From Zymomonas sp. (GTDB lineage: Bacteria; Pseudomonadota; Alphaproteobacteria; Sphingomonadales; Sphingomonadaceae): 18,106 bases of DNA. The notes below the pieces were generated by a model that saw only the letters and a program-made list of their open reading frames with translations, ran no database searches and was not told where the DNA came from. Shown here one piece after another: positions 15,055 to 18,106 of the stretch; the first letter of the stretch is position 1; every line of letters starts with the position of its first letter. Position numbers and translations under genes: made by a program. The stretch is from assembly GCF_020216885.1 (NCBI RefSeq), contig NZ_JAIWON010000109.1, positions 1 through 18,106 of the forward strand, given 5' to 3'.

Positions 15055-16323
15055 CTATGATTGCGCCGCAATAACGGCCAGCACTTTCCGCATATGGTCT
15101 TGCCATAACATAGGATGCCAGCCTTTTAACCGCATAACCTGCGTTTGGCGACGTGTTGAAAAAGGATTCATATATTCGCTGATCGCCTCTTCCCATGCGC
15201 TGCCATTAAGCGGGTCGATATAGTCAGCCATATTACTGCTGATTTCTCGATAAACAGCAATGTCGCTGGCAAGCACTGGTAATCCGTGACGTAAGGCTTC
15301 GGCAATGACCATGCCTCGTCTTGCGAAAAAGGCAGGTTTTAACAAAGCGCGCGCTTCCTGCATCATATGGCTTAATTGTTGATCGTTACAGCTTTCACGA
15401 AAACGGATATGCCGTTGTAAATCAGGATTGCGTGCCAGCATCTTTCCCAATTTTGAGTTTTCAGGATGGCGCTGCCCTAAAACCAATAGATCAGGTGCCT
15501 TTGTGCCTAGATGGAGGATAAGCCTTTTCCAGACAGTAACCAGCATTTCGGTATTATTTCCGGCATGATCGGATTCTATCGCCAAGAAATAGGGATGATC
15601 CGAAATCTGTTCGCTTTTGGGTCTGGGATCTGCTTTTTTCAAATGCGGTAACGCATCAGCACCGAGCGGAATGGTGACAACCGGAATAGGGCGACCAGCT
15701 TCGGCCATGAAGGGCAAAAAGCGGTTTCGAGTCGCTTCGCTATCCGTAATAACGCAATCCGCATATCGGGCGATAATATCGAGCCGTTTTTTTAAATTCT
15801 GCCATTCGGGCGTTGGAATATATTCGGGATATTCCAGCCTCTCAGTATCGTAAAGCAGACAGATGAAGCTGGCCTGTTCCTTGTTCAGGATATCTTTTAA
15901 AGCCGCTTCATTATCAAGATGATGTGGCGAGGCCTGCAATAATATTTTGATGCCCCGTTGAGGTGTGAAAAGATGCGGCCATAATTCAATTAAAGCCTTG
16001 GCCTGATAGAATTTTTGCCGGAAGTTTTGCGTGAGCTGGTTAGGTTCACTTTCTTGCCAGACTTTTTCTGTCTGTTCGATCATCGTCAAGACAGCGGTTT
16101 GTGACAAACGCCCATAGCGCCCCCAGCGATTGAGGCGGACAAAAGCAATCCGGTCAGAAAACCAGCCAAGAAGTAATTTTATCCATGCCATTTCGATACG
16201 GCTGACCCCGTCGGTCATGACCGCTTTGCCTGCACGTTCCGTCAGCCACGACACATCAAGGATAATTTCGCCATCGCGGGCTTCCGAGCTGTCGTTCAGA
16301 GCCTGATTTGAAGAACCTGTCAT
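15055..16323 (-). CDS. GT4-like glycosyltransferase, probably surface polysaccharide
   Basis: This 422-residue protein looks like a GT-B glycosyltransferase of the GT4 type. The N-terminal half ends at RYADCVITDSEATRNRF and IPLGAD, the linker segment where GT4 enzymes cross to the nucleotide-binding half; the C-terminal half has HPYFLAIESDHAGNNTEML, DLLVLGQR and GMVIAEALRHGLPVLASD (about 337-354), the donor-sugar binding region. The first glutamate of the usual E-x7-E pair appears to be alanine (see findings). ATG 16323 is preceded by AGGAGG at 4 nt, so the TTG at 16326 is not used. It follows the KpsC-like gene by 27 bp, which places it in a capsule or exopolysaccharide operon. The sugar donor and acceptor are unknown. 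Confidence 0.8.
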   Translation of the reverse strand: MTGSSNQALNDSSEARDGEIILDVSWLTERAGKAVMTDGVSRIEMAWIKLLLGWFSDRIAFVRLNRWGRYGRLSQTAVLTMIEQTEKVWQESEPNQLTQNFRQKFYQAKALIELWPHLFTPQRGIKILLQASPHHLDNEAALKDILNKEQASFICLLYDTERLEYPEYIPTPEWQNLKKRLDIIARYADCVITDSEATRNRFLPFMAEAGRPIPVVTIPLGADALPHLKKADPRPKSEQISDHPYFLAIESDHAGNNTEMLVTVWKRLILHLGTKAPDLLVLGQRHPENSKLGKMLARNPDLQRHIRFRESCNDQQLSHMMQEARALLKPAFFARRGMVIAEALRHGLPVLASDIAVYREISSNMADYIDPLNGSAWEEAISEYMNPFSTRRQTQVMRLKGWHPMLWQDHMRKVLAVIAAQS

Positions 16324-16350
16324 CAATCCTCCTATGCCCTGTGCAGGCTA

Positions 16351-18084
16351 TTACGATTTACCGGATAAGGGGTTGTTTATCATTACTTGTCGAAAAGCGG
16401 CGCAAATTTTGCCTTGAAAATGGCGTATCCATGTGACGGGCGTCATTTTTGCTTTTGGACTTTGGATAAGTCTTTCTATCAGAACTTCCGGTGAACAGGG
16501 CATACCTGTCACTGGATCGAGATAGCGCGGATAGAGAATAAGTGTCACCGCTGCAAGCTCTGTTACATCGAGTTTTCTTTTTCGTCTGGCGGGAATAACT
16601 CCAAGATCACGGGTTAATCCCCAGCCCGCATAAAATGGGGTGCCGTGGCAGATCACTTCACGATGGCGAAGCAAGGCTTCAAAACCTGCAAGTGATGTCC
16701 AGACATGAACGGCATCCACCTGATCGAACAAGCGCGTGATTGGATAATCGCGAATGATGATATCGGCGTATTTTTCAGCGGCTTCCTGTGGCACAAAGCC
16801 TTTTCTGTGGCCGGCCTCCACATCGGGATGTGGTTTGAAAATGATATAGCTATCAGCTTCATTTTCTCTTGCCCGTTTTAAAAGATCGAGATTGCCTTTA
16901 ACTGCACCGCCGCCCAGCCTGACAGAACGATCGTCTTCGACCTGACCGGTGACAAGTATAATCCGTTTATTTTTAGGAAAATTGAGCGCTTTATCTGCGC
17001 CTGTCCCCATATATTTGCTGATATGAGCCGACTGAATACGAGCAATTAGCTTTTGCGCCCGTTCCAACAATTCTTGAGAAAAAATAGTTTCATTGAATAA
17101 AGTCTCAATATCAGAAGGCTGGTTGGGGTCGTAATAAATCCCTTGTTTATCAACTACGATTGAAAGAGGCGGGTGAAGGCCGCTGCCAAGCCCTACGGAA
17201 CGAATGAAACCGTCTTCTACTTCGTAGAGCTGTGCTTCTTTTTGAGCGATAGCGCGGCGGAGACCTTCCGGCTCGCGTGATGGCCAGAGCGCGATAGCCT
17301 CTTGCTTTTGTTTTAGAAAAGAGAGGGCTGTTTCTGTTTTTTGCGGCATGGGCAGCCATTTCTTTTCGCCTGACCACAAGAAACGGCGAATAGCCTCTTT
17401 TTTCCACCATGCCATACCGCAAGCCGCCTTTATTGGGCGGTTACTGTCGATCAAACTTCGCCATTCCGATAATTGCGTGATCGCCTGATCGAGGGATATC
17501 GACTGTCCTGTAAAAATATCATTATATTGGAAAGATGTAAGCTGTTGCCTGACCAATGCTAAAATTATGGCATCGGGCGAGGTAAAAATATCGCTGAAAA
17601 ATTTTCGGGCAGTCGGTGAAAAAGACAGTGGGATATGGCCTAATCTCGCAATCAATCCGATGTCAATATTCAAGGATGTCTTGCCACTGGCAATGATTTC
17701 TGTAGCTCGATCGAGCAAGCTCCACGGATCAAACAAGCCAGAATAAATCATGCAGCCTTGTTTTTTGAAACTTTCGGCCAATTCGGCATAATCTTTCTGA
17801 TCGGGCAGGATAACGAGATCACCCTGTTTGGCGATAGCCAAGAAAAAAGCCTCATCCGTTAAATCCTCGATCAGCAAGACGCACTGCTTCCGCGTATTTT
17901 TCGGCAGAGGTGCTGCCCAGAAATTTCCGCCAACCCGCTTCTGTAGCAATTTTTCTATAAGATTTTGGATGTTGTTATCGGTCAGTATTTTCTCTGGATG
18001 AGATGTTGGCCGGACAAAGTCGGTAAGCGAAATATTCGCTTTTGGGAAAGGGGGTGGGCGTAGAAAAGGAAAAGACAGCGACAT
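16351..18084 (-). CDS. KpsC-like capsule polysaccharide protein (single catalytic module)
   Basis: The C-terminal half of this 577-residue protein (about residues 262-560) is a capsule-synthesis domain of the KpsC/KpsS type, with VEDGFIRSVGLG at 289-300, PPLSIVVD, QVEDDRSVRLGG at 381-392, KPHPD at 417-421, TSLAGFEALL at 463-472 and GTPFYAGWGLT at 481-491. KpsC is the Kdo-transferring enzyme that builds the lipid-linked anchor of exported capsules. E. coli KpsC has two such modules in tandem; here only one is visible, and the first 250 residues (beginning with FLRPPPFP and including FWAAPLP, LFDPWSL and GMAWWKK) are different. The start ATG 18084 has only GGAAA upstream, and the window ends 22 bp beyond it. 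The GT4-like gene follows 27 bp downstream. Confidence 0.85.
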   Translation of the reverse strand: MSLSFPFLRPPPFPKANISLTDFVRPTSHPEKILTDNNIQNLIEKLLQKRVGGNFWAAPLPKNTRKQCVLLIEDLTDEAFFLAIAKQGDLVILPDQKDYAELAESFKKQGCMIYSGLFDPWSLLDRATEIIASGKTSLNIDIGLIARLGHIPLSFSPTARKFFSDIFTSPDAIILALVRQQLTSFQYNDIFTGQSISLDQAITQLSEWRSLIDSNRPIKAACGMAWWKKEAIRRFLWSGEKKWLPMPQKTETALSFLKQKQEAIALWPSREPEGLRRAIAQKEAQLYEVEDGFIRSVGLGSGLHPPLSIVVDKQGIYYDPNQPSDIETLFNETIFSQELLERAQKLIARIQSAHISKYMGTGADKALNFPKNKRIILVTGQVEDDRSVRLGGGAVKGNLDLLKRARENEADSYIIFKPHPDVEAGHRKGFVPQEAAEKYADIIIRDYPITRLFDQVDAVHVWTSLAGFEALLRHREVICHGTPFYAGWGLTRDLGVIPARRKRKLDVTELAAVTLILYPRYLDPVTGMPCSPEVLIERLIQSPKAKMTPVTWIRHFQGKICAAFRQVMINNPLSGKS

Positions 18085-18106
18085 TTTTTTTCCGAAAAAG
18101 ACTGTC

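Noticed and set aside
1..18106. Defence system, CRISPR array or prophage
   Set aside because: No regularly spaced repeats, nuclease/helicase clusters or phage genes are present; nearly all genes are recognisable housekeeping or envelope genes.

Overview
This window looks like ordinary chromosome from an alphaproteobacterium of the Sphingomonadales. I suspect Zymomonas or a close relative, but this is inference from gene content, the fairly AT-rich base composition and the style of the proteins (purD divergent from xseA, ribbon-helix-helix and Dabb proteins, a sphingomonad-like KpsC protein). No rRNA, tRNA, CRISPR array, insertion sequence or phage gene was seen, and no defence system could be supported.

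Left part (1-5000): the 3' part of an RND-type efflux adaptor gene ends at a strong terminator. A DUF445 membrane protein gene follows and converges, with an 11-bp overlap, on lgt (prolipoprotein diacylglyceryl transferase). Next is a sugar-porter-family MFS transporter on the minus strand with its own terminator and a very AT-rich upstream region.

Middle (5000-12200): a 684-bp AT-rich gap holds operator-like inverted repeats, one doubtful 33-residue reading frame and two tandem terminators belonging to rpmB (L28). rpmB is divergent from tadA (tRNA adenosine deaminase). A CNNM/CorC-type CBS membrane protein converges, across a shared bidirectional terminator, on a small membrane-anchored helix-hairpin-helix protein. 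purD (purine synthesis) and xseA (exonuclease VII large subunit) are divergent and share a CATG in which their start codons overlap by 2 bp.

Right part (12200-18106): a PepSY-type membrane protein converges on a ribbon-helix-helix protein that is tightly coupled downstream of hemH (ferrochelatase). A Dabb-domain protein lies upstream of hemH. The window ends with two minus-strand surface-polysaccharide genes, a KpsC-like capsule protein and an atypical GT4-like glycosyltransferase, probably one operon.

Most genes are housekeeping. The points most worth a second look are the overlapping divergent purD/xseA starts, the membrane-tethered HhH protein, the hemH/RHH coupling, the single-module KpsC-like protein, and the altered sugar-site residues of the MFS transporter. 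Starts were moved from the longest reading frame for lgt, purD, the PepSY protein and the glycosyltransferase.
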